NCBI GenBank assembly: GCA_004558115.1
Contig: SFDT01000010.1
Coordinates: forward strand, 1 to 48,169
Direction: 5' to 3'
DNA from: Clostridiales bacterium
GTDB lineage: Bacteria > Bacillota > Clostridia > Oscillospirales > Oscillospiraceae
DNA: 48,169 bases
Shown: one piece after another, positions 6,667 through 14,697 of the stretch
How positions within the stretch are numbered: the stretch's first letter is position 1
Layout: each line of letters starts with the position of its first letter
Position numbers and translations under genes: made by a program
The notes under the pieces: generated by a model
The model's database searches: none
What the model saw: only the letters and a program-made list of their open reading frames with translations
What the model was told of the DNA's origin: nothing

Positions 6667-8139
6667 TTGACCAGCAAGGAGATGGAGGAGCGGTCCGGCG
6701 TGCCCCGGGCCAACATCCGGTATTACGAGGCGGAGGGACTGCTGAGCCCGTCCCGGGCGAAAAACGGCTACCGGGCGTACAGCGAGGAGGACCTGGCCGC
6801 CCTGGAGAAGATCAAGCTGCTGCGGCGGCTGGGCGTGACCATGGAAGAACTGAAAGAACTGACCGCCGGGCGGCTGGAGCTTGCCGCCGTGCTGGACCGG
6901 CGCCTTGCGGAAGTGGGCGGGGAGCGGGCGTCCCTGGACCGGGTGGAGGAGGTCTGCGGCCGGCTGCGGACGGCGGGGGAGACCTTCGCCGGTCTGGACG
7001 CCGGAACCTACCTGGACGCCTTGGACGCGCCGGCGCTGCCGCCGGAGGGAGGCGAGGTCTGGTGGAAGACGCCTCATGGGCCGGCCCTGCCGGAGACAGA
7101 CGCCCTGCCGGTCTGCACCAGCATCCCCCGGCGGCTGTTTGCCCGGCTGTTCGACGAGCTTGGGATGCGGATGCTGGTGCTGTGCGCCATGGCGCTGCTG
7201 GGGACGAACCCGGTGTCCCACGCGACGGCCATCACCCTGCTGGCGGGGTTCCTGCTGCTGTTCGTGGAGCCGCTGCTGCTGCACCTGTTGGGCACCACCC
7301 CCGGCAAAGCCCTCATGGGCTTGCGGTTGGAGGCCACCGGCGGACGGAAGCTGACGTATGCGGAGGGCTTCACCCGGTATCTGTTGCTGCTGTGGTACGG
7401 CCTGGGCCTGGGCGTCCCCATTTTCAACCTGGTGCGCTACTACCAGTGTGCCAAGCGCTGCGGCGAGGGGGAGCCCCAGCCCTGGGACACAGACATCGCC
7501 TACATCGAAAAGCCCTTCCGCTGGGTGAACCCGGCGGCCTATCTGCTGGCGGCGGTACTGGTACTGGCGGCGGCGGAGACGGTCAACGCTTGGTCCCAGC
7601 TGCCGCCCAACCGGGGGGAGCTGACTGTGGCGGAGTTCGCGGAAAATTTCAACCGGCAGGCGGACTATTTGGACATGACGTTTTCCGGCCAGCGGCTGGA
7701 CGAAAATGGCCGCTGGGAAGATCTGCCGTTTAACGGGACCGCCTATATAGCCGTTGGCGACTGGGGACCGAAAAACCTGCCCTTCACCTACACGGTGGAA
7801 AACGGCCGCCTGACGGCCGTGACCCTCTCGGCGGAGAAGGAGAACACGGAGGACTGGCTGACGCTTCCCACCGGCCAGATGGAGGCCACTGCCATGGCCT
7901 TTACCTGGGCGCAGAAGGGCGTCCCCCTCCGGACCACCGCCCGCAGGGAGTTGCTGGAGCAGATGGAGTCCGCGGGACTGGAGGGCTTCACCCTCCGCCA
8001 GGGCGGCACGGTGCTGACGCTGGAGGTCCGGCAGCGGGGCTTCCGCTATTCGGATTCCCTGGGACTGCTGCTGCCGGAGGAGGGAAACGAAAATTTCTGT
8101 TCCTTCACCTTTACCATCGCCCTGGAGGAAGAACAGTGA
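6667..8139 (+). CDS. MerR family regulator fused to an RDD membrane domain
   Basis: A 490-residue membrane-anchored one-component regulator. Residues 1-70 are a MerR winged helix (RSGVPRANIRYYEAEGLL and NGYRAYSEEDL). A helical linker runs to about 145. Residues 150-275 form an RDD-type membrane domain with several hydrophobic segments and the GTTPGKALMGLRLE signature. A further membrane helix at about 289-308 leads to a C-terminal domain of about 180 residues, probably outside the cell. The start is the TTG at 6667, 6 bases after AAGGAGGT; an upstream start at 6637 would precede the transcript. MerR proteins are normally soluble and 70-280 residues, so this layout suggests direct sensing at the membrane. 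Likely targets are its own promoter and possibly the divergent cupin gene. Confidence 0.85.
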   Translation: MTSKEMEERSGVPRANIRYYEAEGLLSPSRAKNGYRAYSEEDLAALEKIKLLRRLGVTMEELKELTAGRLELAAVLDRRLAEVGGERASLDRVEEVCGRLRTAGETFAGLDAGTYLDALDAPALPPEGGEVWWKTPHGPALPETDALPVCTSIPRRLFARLFDELGMRMLVLCAMALLGTNPVSHATAITLLAGFLLLFVEPLLLHLLGTTPGKALMGLRLEATGGRKLTYAEGFTRYLLLLWYGLGLGVPIFNLVRYYQCAKRCGEGEPQPWDTDIAYIEKPFRWVNPAAYLLAAVLVLAAAETVNAWSQLPPNRGELTVAEFAENFNRQADYLDMTFSGQRLDENGRWEDLPFNGTAYIAVGDWGPKNLPFTYTVENGRLTAVTLSAEKENTEDWLTLPTGQMEATAMAFTWAQKGVPLRTTARRELLEQMESAGLEGFTLRQGGTVLTLEVRQRGFRYSDSLGLLLPEEGNENFCSFTFTIALEEEQ

Positions 8140-8143
8140 TTGC

Positions 8144-8186
8144 AAAAGCCGGATGCGGGGTGTAAAATCCCTGTATCCGGCTTTTT
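8144..8186 (+). terminator. Terminator of the MerR/RDD gene
   Basis: An 11-bp stem (8144-8154 with 8175-8185) is followed by a short T run, just after the stop codon and before the his promoter region. Confidence 0.8.
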
Positions 8187-8227
8187 CCGGCGGCGGAACT
8201 TTGTGCAAATGGCAGAATTTCACTTGC

Positions 8228-8270
8228 TACCGAATTACCGCTTTACTTCGGTAATAAAATGAAGTAAAAT
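8228..8270 (+). promoter_or_regulatory. his operon promoter with overlapping inverted repeat
   Basis: TTTACT (8242-8247) and TAAAAT (8265-8270) are 17 bases apart. TACCGAA (8228-8234) and TTCGGTA (8247-8253) form an inverted repeat that brackets the -35, as a repressor site would. The leader is too short for a T-box. A GGGCC/GGCCC hairpin sits just before the ribosome site. Confidence 0.5.
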
Positions 8271-8321
8271 AATCCCCGTGAAAAGAGAAGGGCCCTTCGG
8301 CCCGCGAGGAGGACATGTCCC

Positions 8322-9896
8322 ATGGAACTGGATCTGAATATTTTAAAGCCCCAGGAGCGGCTTTCCCTACAGCTGCGGCTGCTCTATGAAAAGGCGGGCT
8401 TTGGCAAGTACCATATGGGCCGGTTTGAGGAATACGGCCTGTACCAGGAAAACCGCCGCTTTCTCTCGTCTGAGCAGGTCATTACCTTTACAGACCTGGA
8501 CGGCCGCCTGCTGGCGCTGAAGCCGGACGTGACGCTGTCCATCGCCAAGAACGCCCAGGTGGAGGAGGGCGGCTGCGGCCGGTATTACTACGCGGAAAAC
8601 GTCTACCGCCCCAGCCAGGAGAGCCACACCTTCCAGGAGATCAGCCAGATGGGACTGGAGTGCATCGGCGCCGTGGATGACGCCGTGACGGCCCAGGCGG
8701 TGTCTCTGGCCCTCCAGAGCCTGGCCCTGACGGACCGGGACTTTGTGGTGGAGCTGAGCCACATGGGCTTTGTCACCGGCCTGTTTGACGCCGTGGGGGC
8801 GCCGGAGGCCATCCGGCCCCGGCTGCTGACCTGCATCCGGGACAAAAACCTCCACGAGCTGCAAAAGTGCGCGGCGGAGGCGGGCCTTTCCCGCCAGGGC
8901 ACCGACGCCCTGGGCCGGCTGAGCCGGCTGTCCGGCGGCTGGGAGGCGGTGCTGGAGGCGGCGGAGCCCCTGGCCCTCAACGCCGCCATGGGCGCGGCCC
9001 TGACGGAGCTCAGGACCCTTTGCGAAACGCTGGAGGCCCAGGGCCAGGCGGAGAAGCTGAAGCTGGACCTGTCTCTCGTCAACGACATGGACTATTATAA
9101 CGGCCTGGTGTTCCAGGGCTACCTGGCGGGCCTTCCCCGGGCGGTGCTGAAGGGCGGCCGGTACGACCCCCTGGCGGCCCAATTCCGCTCCGGCGCCCGG
9201 GCCATCGGCTTTGCCCTGTACCTGGATGAGCTGGACCGGACCGCCGAGGATACCCGGGAAAACGGCCGGGTCATGCTGAATGTGGCCCTGCCCAAGGGCC
9301 GCCTGGGCGACAAGGTCTACGACCTGCTGGCCGGTGTGGGCTACGGCTGCCCGGAAAACTACAACGACACCCGGAAGCTGGTGGTGGAAAACCCCGCCGC
9401 CGGCATCCGCTACTTCCTGGTGAAGCCCAGCGACGTGGCCATTTACGTGGAGCACGGCGCGGCGGACATCGGCATCGTGGGCAAGGACATCCTGGCGGAG
9501 TCCGGCGCCGATGTGTATGAGCTGCTGGACACGGGCCTGGGCAAGTGCCGTATGTGCGTGGCGGGCCCCAAGGACTTTGCCGATGACCCGGGCCGCACTC
9601 TGCGGGTGGCCACCAAATTCGTCAACATCGCCAAGCGCTATTACGCCGCCCAGGGCCGGGACATCGATATCATCAAGCTGAACGGCTCCATTGAGCTGGC
9701 CCCCATCCTGGGCCTTTCCGACGTTATCGTGGACATCGTGGAGACAGGCACTACCCTGCGGGAGAACAACCTGAAGGTGCTGACGGAGTTCATGCCCATC
9801 TCCGCCCGGTTCATCGCCAACCGGGCCAGCTACCAGTTCAAGCGCCGGGAGATCGACACCCTCCTGGGCAAGCTGCGGGAGGTGACGGAGCAGTGA
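8322..9896 (+). CDS. hisZG: Fused HisZ-HisG: ATP phosphoribosyltransferase regulatory plus catalytic subunits
   Basis: A 524-residue fusion for the first step of histidine synthesis, joining ATP and PRPP. Residues 1-310 are HisZ, a histidyl-tRNA-synthetase-like regulatory domain without a tRNA-binding C-terminus (LLYEKAGFGKYHMGRFE, FTDLDGRLLALKPDVTLSIA, LKGGRYDPLAAQF). Residues 318-524 are a short-form HisG, starting with LNVALPKGRLGDKVYDLL and carrying the PRPP-binding DVIVDIVETGTTLRENNL near the end. Normally these are two proteins that form a hetero-octamer; here a short linker joins them in one uninterrupted frame. GAGGAGG precedes the ATG by 9 bases. It heads the his operon and its stop overlaps hisD. 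Feedback inhibition by histidine would be expected through the HisZ part. Confidence 0.93.
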   Translation: MELDLNILKPQERLSLQLRLLYEKAGFGKYHMGRFEEYGLYQENRRFLSSEQVITFTDLDGRLLALKPDVTLSIAKNAQVEEGGCGRYYYAENVYRPSQESHTFQEISQMGLECIGAVDDAVTAQAVSLALQSLALTDRDFVVELSHMGFVTGLFDAVGAPEAIRPRLLTCIRDKNLHELQKCAAEAGLSRQGTDALGRLSRLSGGWEAVLEAAEPLALNAAMGAALTELRTLCETLEAQGQAEKLKLDLSLVNDMDYYNGLVFQGYLAGLPRAVLKGGRYDPLAAQFRSGARAIGFALYLDELDRTAEDTRENGRVMLNVALPKGRLGDKVYDLLAGVGYGCPENYNDTRKLVVENPAAGIRYFLVKPSDVAIYVEHGAADIGIVGKDILAESGADVYELLDTGLGKCRMCVAGPKDFADDPGRTLRVATKFVNIAKRYYAAQGRDIDIIKLNGSIELAPILGLSDVIVDIVETGTTLRENNLKVLTEFMPISARFIANRASYQFKRREIDTLLGKLREVTEQ

Positions 9897-11182
9897 TCCC
9901 CATTTTGCAATTTGACCGGCTGGCGCCGGAGGACATCCTGAACCGGGACATCCAGGCGGAGGAGGACGTGTCCGCCGCCGTGGACGTGGTGCTGGCCGAA
10001 GTAAAGGCCAAGGGCGACGCGGCGCTGAAGGCGTATACCAAGCAGTTCAACGGTGTGGAGCTGGAGGACCTGCAAGTCAGCGAAGCGGAGCTGGACGGGG
10101 CCTGGAAGGGCCTGGACCCGGAGTTTATCCGGACGCTGGAGCTGGCGGCGGAAAATATCCGCCGCTTCCATGAGCATCAGGTCCACAAGGACTTTGTGCT
10201 GACCGACCGGCCGGGCATCCTCATGGGCCAGCGGTACACCCCCATTGAAAAGGTGGGCATCTGCGTGCCCAGCGCTCCGGCGGCCTTTCCCTCCACTATT
10301 TTGATGAACGTCATCCCCGCCAAGATCGCGGGGGTGAGGGAGATCGTGGTGGTGACGCCGCCGGACAAGAACGGCGCCATCAGTCCGGAGGCGCTGGCGG
10401 CGGCGAAGATCGCCGGCGCCGACAAGATCTTCAAGATCGGCGGCGCCCAGGCGGTGGCCGCCCTGGCCTACGGCACGGAGAGCGTGCCGAGAGTGGATAA
10501 GGTGGTGGGCCCCGGCGGCATCTTCGTGGCCACCGCCAAGCGGAAGGTGTTCGGCCAGGTGGCCATCGACATGATCGCCGGCCCCAGTGAGATCTTGGTG
10601 CTGGCGGACGGCAAGTCCGATGCCGCCTGGGTGGCGGCGGACCTGCTGAGCCAGGCGGAGCACGATGTGCTGGCCTCCCCCGTGCTGGTGACGGACAGCC
10701 AGGAGCTGGCCCGGGCCGTCCAGGTGGAGGTGGAGCGGCAGCTGGAGCTGCTTCCCCGGCGGGAGGTGGCCCGCAGGGCCGTGGACGACAACGGCAAGAT
10801 CATCGTCACAGATGACCTGGAAAAGGCGGTGGAGGCCGCCAACCTCATCGCCCCGGAGCATCTGGAGCTGTGTGTGGACGACCCCTTCGCCCTGCTGCCC
10901 CGGGTGAAAAACGCCGGCAGCATCTTCCTGGGCCGCAGCGCCCCGGAGGCGTTGGGCGACTATTTCGCGGGCCCCAACCACACGCTGCCCACAAGCGGCA
11001 CTGCCCGGTTCTCCAGTCCCCTCAGTGTGGATGACTTTGTAAAGAAGTCCAGCTTTCTCTACTATGACCAGGCGGCGCTCTCCCCCGTGGCGGAGCGCAT
11101 CGCCGAGTTTGCCCGCCGGGAGGGGCTGGAGGCCCACGCCCGGTCCGTGCTCATCCGAAACGAAAAAGGAGGAAATGCATGA
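9893..11182 (+). CDS. hisD: Histidinol dehydrogenase
   Basis: A 429-residue zinc enzyme that oxidises histidinol to histidine in two NAD-dependent steps, the last reactions of the pathway. Family features are VPSAPAAFPSTILMNVIPAK, GGAQAVAALAYGTESVP, the VGPGGIFVATAKR loop, IDMIAGPSEILVLAD, and AEHD with catalytic and metal-binding His and Asp. NHTLPTSGTARFSSPL is near the C-terminus. Translation starts at GTG 9893, sharing GTGA with the hisZG stop, so the two are coupled. It is full length for the family. Confidence 0.97.
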   Translation: MIPILQFDRLAPEDILNRDIQAEEDVSAAVDVVLAEVKAKGDAALKAYTKQFNGVELEDLQVSEAELDGAWKGLDPEFIRTLELAAENIRRFHEHQVHKDFVLTDRPGILMGQRYTPIEKVGICVPSAPAAFPSTILMNVIPAKIAGVREIVVVTPPDKNGAISPEALAAAKIAGADKIFKIGGAQAVAALAYGTESVPRVDKVVGPGGIFVATAKRKVFGQVAIDMIAGPSEILVLADGKSDAAWVAADLLSQAEHDVLASPVLVTDSQELARAVQVEVERQLELLPRREVARRAVDDNGKIIVTDDLEKAVEAANLIAPEHLELCVDDPFALLPRVKNAGSIFLGRSAPEALGDYFAGPNHTLPTSGTARFSSPLSVDDFVKKSSFLYYDQAALSPVAERIAEFARREGLEAHARSVLIRNEKGGNA

Positions 11183-12246
11183 TGAGCAAGTTCCTTTCCA
11201 GGGAGGCTGCCCGTCTGGCCCCCTATACCCCCGGCGAACAGCCCCAGGATCAGCAGTACATCAAGCTCAACACCAACGAAAGCCCCTTCCCGCCTTCTCC
11301 CAAGGTGGTGAAGGCCCTCTCCCGGGCGGAGCTTTTGAAGCTGAACCTGTACTCCGACCCCACCTGCGGCCAGCTGGTGGCGGCCATTGCCAAGCGGTAT
11401 GAATTGCAGCCGGAAAACGTCCTCACCGGCAACGGCTCCGATGAGATTTTGGCATTTGCCTTCCGGGCCTTCTGCGGCGAGGGCAAGCCCCTGGCCTATG
11501 CCGACATTACCTACGGCTTCTATAAGTCCCAGGTGGCCCTGTTCGGCCTGGAGGCCAAGGTCATCCCTCTGCGGGAGGACTTTACCCTGAACGTGGACGA
11601 CTACATGGACTTCCCCGGCACCATCGTCATCGCCAACCCCAACGCCCCCACGGGCATGACGGTCCCCCGGGCGGACATCCAGCGGCTGCTGGAGGCGGAC
11701 CCGGACCGGGTGGTCATCGTGGACGAGGCGTATGTGGACTTCGACGGCGAAAGCTGCGTGCCCATGATCTACCGCTATGAGAACCTGCTGGTGGTCCAGA
11801 CCATGTCCAAGAGCCGCTCCCTGGCCGGCGGCCGGGTGGGCTTCGCCCTGGGCAGCCCCGCCCTCATCTCCGCCCTGAACCGGGTGAAGTACAGCTTCAA
11901 TCCCTATAACGTCAACCGCCTCAGCATCATCGCCGGCGCCGTGGCCGTGGAGGACGAGCCCTATTTTCAGACCTGCACCGCCGCCGTCCGGAACAACCGG
12001 GCATGGACGGTCCGGGAGCTGGAGGAGCTGGGCTTCACCATCCTGCCCTCCTCCGCCAACTTCATTTTCGCCAAGTCTGACAAGCTCCCCGGCGGGGAGC
12101 TGTACCGGAAGCTGAAGGAAAACGGCATCCTGGTGCGGTGGTTCGACGCCGACCGTATCCGGGATTATGTCCGCATCACCATCGGCTCCCTGGAGCAGAT
12201 GACGGCGCTGGTGGACGAGATCGCCCGTCTGCTGGAAGAACTGTAA
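11179..12246 (+). CDS. hisC: Histidinol-phosphate aminotransferase
   Basis: A 355-residue PLP enzyme converting imidazole acetol phosphate and glutamate to histidinol phosphate. The motif KLNTNESPFPPSP is the HisC N-terminal signature, NPNAPTGMTVP the substrate loop, VDEAYVDF holds the PLP-binding Asp, and TMSKSRSLAGGRVGF carries the Schiff-base lysine. Its ATG overlaps the hisD stop (ATGA), with AAGGAGG upstream; a second ATG follows 3 bases later. Gene order and motifs make the his role firm. Confidence 0.96.
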   Translation: MMSKFLSREAARLAPYTPGEQPQDQQYIKLNTNESPFPPSPKVVKALSRAELLKLNLYSDPTCGQLVAAIAKRYELQPENVLTGNGSDEILAFAFRAFCGEGKPLAYADITYGFYKSQVALFGLEAKVIPLREDFTLNVDDYMDFPGTIVIANPNAPTGMTVPRADIQRLLEADPDRVVIVDEAYVDFDGESCVPMIYRYENLLVVQTMSKSRSLAGGRVGFALGSPALISALNRVKYSFNPYNVNRLSIIAGAVAVEDEPYFQTCTAAVRNNRAWTVRELEELGFTILPSSANFIFAKSDKLPGGELYRKLKENGILVRWFDADRIRDYVRITIGSLEQMTALVDEIARLLEEL

Positions 12247-12258
12247 GGAGGTGCCGCC

Positions 12259-12846
12259 ATGCGTACCGCGAGTATCAAGCGCGACACGAAGGAGACTCAG
12301 ATCGAACTGGCGTTGGACTTGGACGGCACCGGAACAGGCAGCATTGCCACCGGCTGCGGCTTTCTGGACCACATGCTGACCCTGTTTGCCCGCCACGGTG
12401 ATTTTGACCTGAGCGTTACCTGCCAGGGAGATACCCAGGTGGATTACCACCATACGGTGGAGGACATCGGCATCTGCCTGGGCAAGGCGTTCACCCAGGC
12501 CCTGGGGGACAAGCGGGGCATCACCCGCTACGGCCAGTTCCTGCTGCCCATGGACGAGACGCTGGTACTGTGCGCCGTGGACCTCTCCGGCCGGGATTAC
12601 CTGGGCTGGGTCGTGGACCTGCCCGCGGCGAAGGTGGGGGACTTCGACACGGAGCTGGCCAAGGAATTCTGGCTGGGCTTTGTGCGGAACTGCCCCGGCG
12701 CCATCCATATCCGGGAGCTGGCGGGGGAGAACACCCACCACATCCTGGAGGCCGTGTTCAAGGGCATGGGCCGGGCCCTGAAAGAGGCCGTGGCTCCGGA
12801 CGCAAAACACCTGGATGAAATCCCCAGTACCAAGGGGACTCTTTAA
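12259..12846 (+). CDS. hisB: Imidazoleglycerol-phosphate dehydratase
   Basis: A 195-residue single-function dehydratase, without the N-terminal phosphatase found in enterobacterial HisB. It removes water from imidazole glycerol phosphate using two manganese ions. The paired His-rich motifs GFLDHMLTLFARHG and DYHHTVEDIGICLG, repeated later as GENTHHILEA, are the metal ligands. AGGAGG lies 9 bases before the ATG, and 12 bases separate it from hisC. It is full length. Confidence 0.97.
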   Translation: MRTASIKRDTKETQIELALDLDGTGTGSIATGCGFLDHMLTLFARHGDFDLSVTCQGDTQVDYHHTVEDIGICLGKAFTQALGDKRGITRYGQFLLPMDETLVLCAVDLSGRDYLGWVVDLPAAKVGDFDTELAKEFWLGFVRNCPGAIHIRELAGENTHHILEAVFKGMGRALKEAVAPDAKHLDEIPSTKGTL

Positions 12847-12862
12847 AAAGTGAGTTGATACC

Positions 12863-13474
12863 ATGATAGCAATCGTAGATTACGGCGTGGGGAACCTGTT
12901 TTCCCTGTCCTCCTCCCTGAAGGCCCTGGGGCTGGAAACGGAGATCACCCGGGACGCGGACAAGCTCCGGGCGGCGGACCGCATCATCCTCCCCGGCGTA
13001 GGCGCCTTCGGCGACGCCCGGGCCAAGCTGGATGCCACCGGCCTGGTGCCGGTCATCCAGGCGGAGGCGGCCCGCAAGCCCCTGCTTGGCATCTGCCTGG
13101 GGATGCAGCTGCTGTTTGACCGGGGCTTTGAGTACGGGGAGCACCCCGGCCTGGGGCTGGTGCCCGGACAGGTGGTGGACCTCCACGGCGCCCTGGAGGA
13201 CAAGACCTTAAAGGTGCCCCACATGGGCTGGAACAGCCTTCAGATCGTGAAGGACGACCCGCTGTTCCGGTACGTGCGGGACGGGGAGTATGTCTATTAT
13301 GTCCACAGCTTTTACGCCGCAGACTGCTTGCCCAGCACCCTGGCCACCTCCCGGTACGGCAACGTGGATGTCACCGGCGTGGTGCGCAATGGCAATGTCT
13401 GGGGCACCCAGTTCCACCCGGAGAAGTCCGGCAACACGGGACTGCGGCTGCTGCGGGCCTTCGCGGAACTGTGA
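12863..13474 (+). CDS. hisH: Imidazole glycerol phosphate synthase, glutaminase subunit
   Basis: A 203-residue class I glutamine amidotransferase that supplies ammonia to HisF. The nucleophile elbow LLGICLGMQLLF holds the catalytic Cys near residue 77. WGTQFHPEKSGNTGLRLL supplies the catalytic His and Glu near the C-terminus. VDYGVGNLFSL at the start is the HisH signature. The gene is 16 bases after hisB. Its partner hisF is three genes downstream in the same operon. Confidence 0.96.
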   Translation: MIAIVDYGVGNLFSLSSSLKALGLETEITRDADKLRAADRIILPGVGAFGDARAKLDATGLVPVIQAEAARKPLLGICLGMQLLFDRGFEYGEHPGLGLVPGQVVDLHGALEDKTLKVPHMGWNSLQIVKDDPLFRYVRDGEYVYYVHSFYAADCLPSTLATSRYGNVDVTGVVRNGNVWGTQFHPEKSGNTGLRLLRAFAEL

Positions 13475-13487
13475 GGAGGCGGTAAAT

Positions 13488-13958
13488 ATGCGGAGAAAAG
13501 ACCGTGAGGTCACCGACCAGAAAAAAATCGATGGCATCATCGCCGATTGCGTCTGCTGCCGCCTGGGCTTCTGTGACCAGGGACGGCCCTACATCGTACC
13601 CCTGAGCTTCGGCACCGCTGTGGAGGACGGCAAGCGGGTATTTTACTTCCACAGCGCCAAAGAGGGACGGAAGATCGACCTGCTCCGGGCCGGCGGCGAG
13701 GTGGGGTTTGAGATGGACACCCATTACAAGCTGAACGAGAGCGACAGCGCCTGCGGTTACTCCGCCCGGTTCCGGAGCGTCATTGGTACCGGCAGAGTGT
13801 CCTTTGTGGAGGAACTAGGGGCCAAAAAGGCGGCGCTGGAGAGCATCATGGCGCACACCGCCGGAAAGTCCGGCTGGGACTTCCCGGACCAGGCCGTGGA
13901 GGCCACCTGCATCTTCCGTCTGGAAGTGGAGGAGCTCTCCTGTAAGGAACATCTGTAA
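13488..13958 (+). CDS. Pyridoxamine 5'-phosphate oxidase-fold flavoprotein (NimA-like)
   Basis: A 156-residue split-barrel flavin-binding protein of the NimA/PPOX-like family. Visible features are PYIVPLSFG in the first strand pair, YFHSAKEGRKIDLLR for flavin phosphate contact, and YSARFRSVIGTGRVSFVEE. NimA-type members reduce nitroimidazoles or act as general flavin reductases; true PdxH activity is unlikely at this length. It sits between hisH and hisA with its own GAGGAGG site, 13 bases after hisH, so it is co-transcribed with histidine synthesis. Its role there is unknown, as no known step of the pathway needs it. Confidence 0.88.
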   Translation: MRRKDREVTDQKKIDGIIADCVCCRLGFCDQGRPYIVPLSFGTAVEDGKRVFYFHSAKEGRKIDLLRAGGEVGFEMDTHYKLNESDSACGYSARFRSVIGTGRVSFVEELGAKKAALESIMAHTAGKSGWDFPDQAVEATCIFRLEVEELSCKEHL

Positions 13959-13977
13959 AGAGGATTGGAGAACGGTT

Positions 13978-14697
13978 ATGCAGATATTTCCCGCCATCGA
14001 CCTCTCCGGCGGACAGGTGGTCCGCCTGTACCAGGGCGATTACGACCAAATGACCGTCTACGGCCAGGACCCCTGCGCCGTGGCGAGAGACTTTATGGCC
14101 GCCGGGGCCAAATACCTCCATGTGGTGGACCTGGACGGCGCCAGGGACGGCACCCTGGCAAATTTCGAATCCATCGCCGCCATCGCCAAGCAGGGCGGCC
14201 TGTACATCGAGGTGGGCGGCGGCATCCGCACCGAGGAACGCATCAGGCAGTATCTCGATTTGGGCGTGGGCCGCTGCATTCTGGGCACCATCGCCGTGAA
14301 GGACTTTGCCTTCACCGCCCGCATGGCCCGGACCTACGGCGATAAAATTGCCGTGGGCGTGGACGCCCGGGACGGGTATGTGGCCGTCAACGGCTGGAAG
14401 GAGCTGTCCGCCGAAAAAGGGGTGGACTTCTGCCGCCGCCTGTATGAGGCCGGCGTGGGCACCGTCATTTACACGGACATCAGCCGGGACGGCGCCGAGA
14501 AGGGCACGAATCTGGAAGTGTACCGGGAGCTTGCCAAGATCGAGGGCCTGGCTGTTACCGCCTCCGGCGGCGTCAGCTCTCTGGAGGAGCTGCGGCAGCT
14601 GGAGGCCATGGGCACCCGGGCCGCCATCCTGGGCAAGGCGCTGTACACCGGGCGGCTGGACTTGAAAACGGTGATCAAGGAGGTGGGCGCATGTTAG
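13978..14697 (+). CDS. hisA: Phosphoribosylformimino-5-aminoimidazole carboxamide ribotide isomerase
   Basis: A 239-residue TIM-barrel isomerase (ProFAR isomerase). It opens with IFPAIDLSGGQVVRLYQGD, where the first Asp is catalytic. VGGGIRTEE binds phosphate in the first half and VTASGGVSSLEEL in the second; YTDISRDG holds the second catalytic Asp. This half-barrel symmetry is shared with HisF. Its last 7 bases overlap hisF. Confidence 0.96.
   Translation: MQIFPAIDLSGGQVVRLYQGDYDQMTVYGQDPCAVARDFMAAGAKYLHVVDLDGARDGTLANFESIAAIAKQGGLYIEVGGGIRTEERIRQYLDLGVGRCILGTIAVKDFAFTARMARTYGDKIAVGVDARDGYVAVNGWKELSAEKGVDFCRRLYEAGVGTVIYTDISRDGAEKGTNLEVYRELAKIEGLAVTASGGVSSLEELRQLEAMGTRAAILGKALYTGRLDLKTVIKEVGAC

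Noticed and set aside
8187..8321. Possible T-box or histidine attenuator before the his operon
   Set aside because: The transcribed leader would be only about 45 bases, with no specifier loop, His codon run or terminator.
13290..13487. Upstream extension of the NimA-like protein into hisH
   Set aside because: It would overlap most of the hisH 3' end, and the ATG at 13488 has a strong ribosome site.
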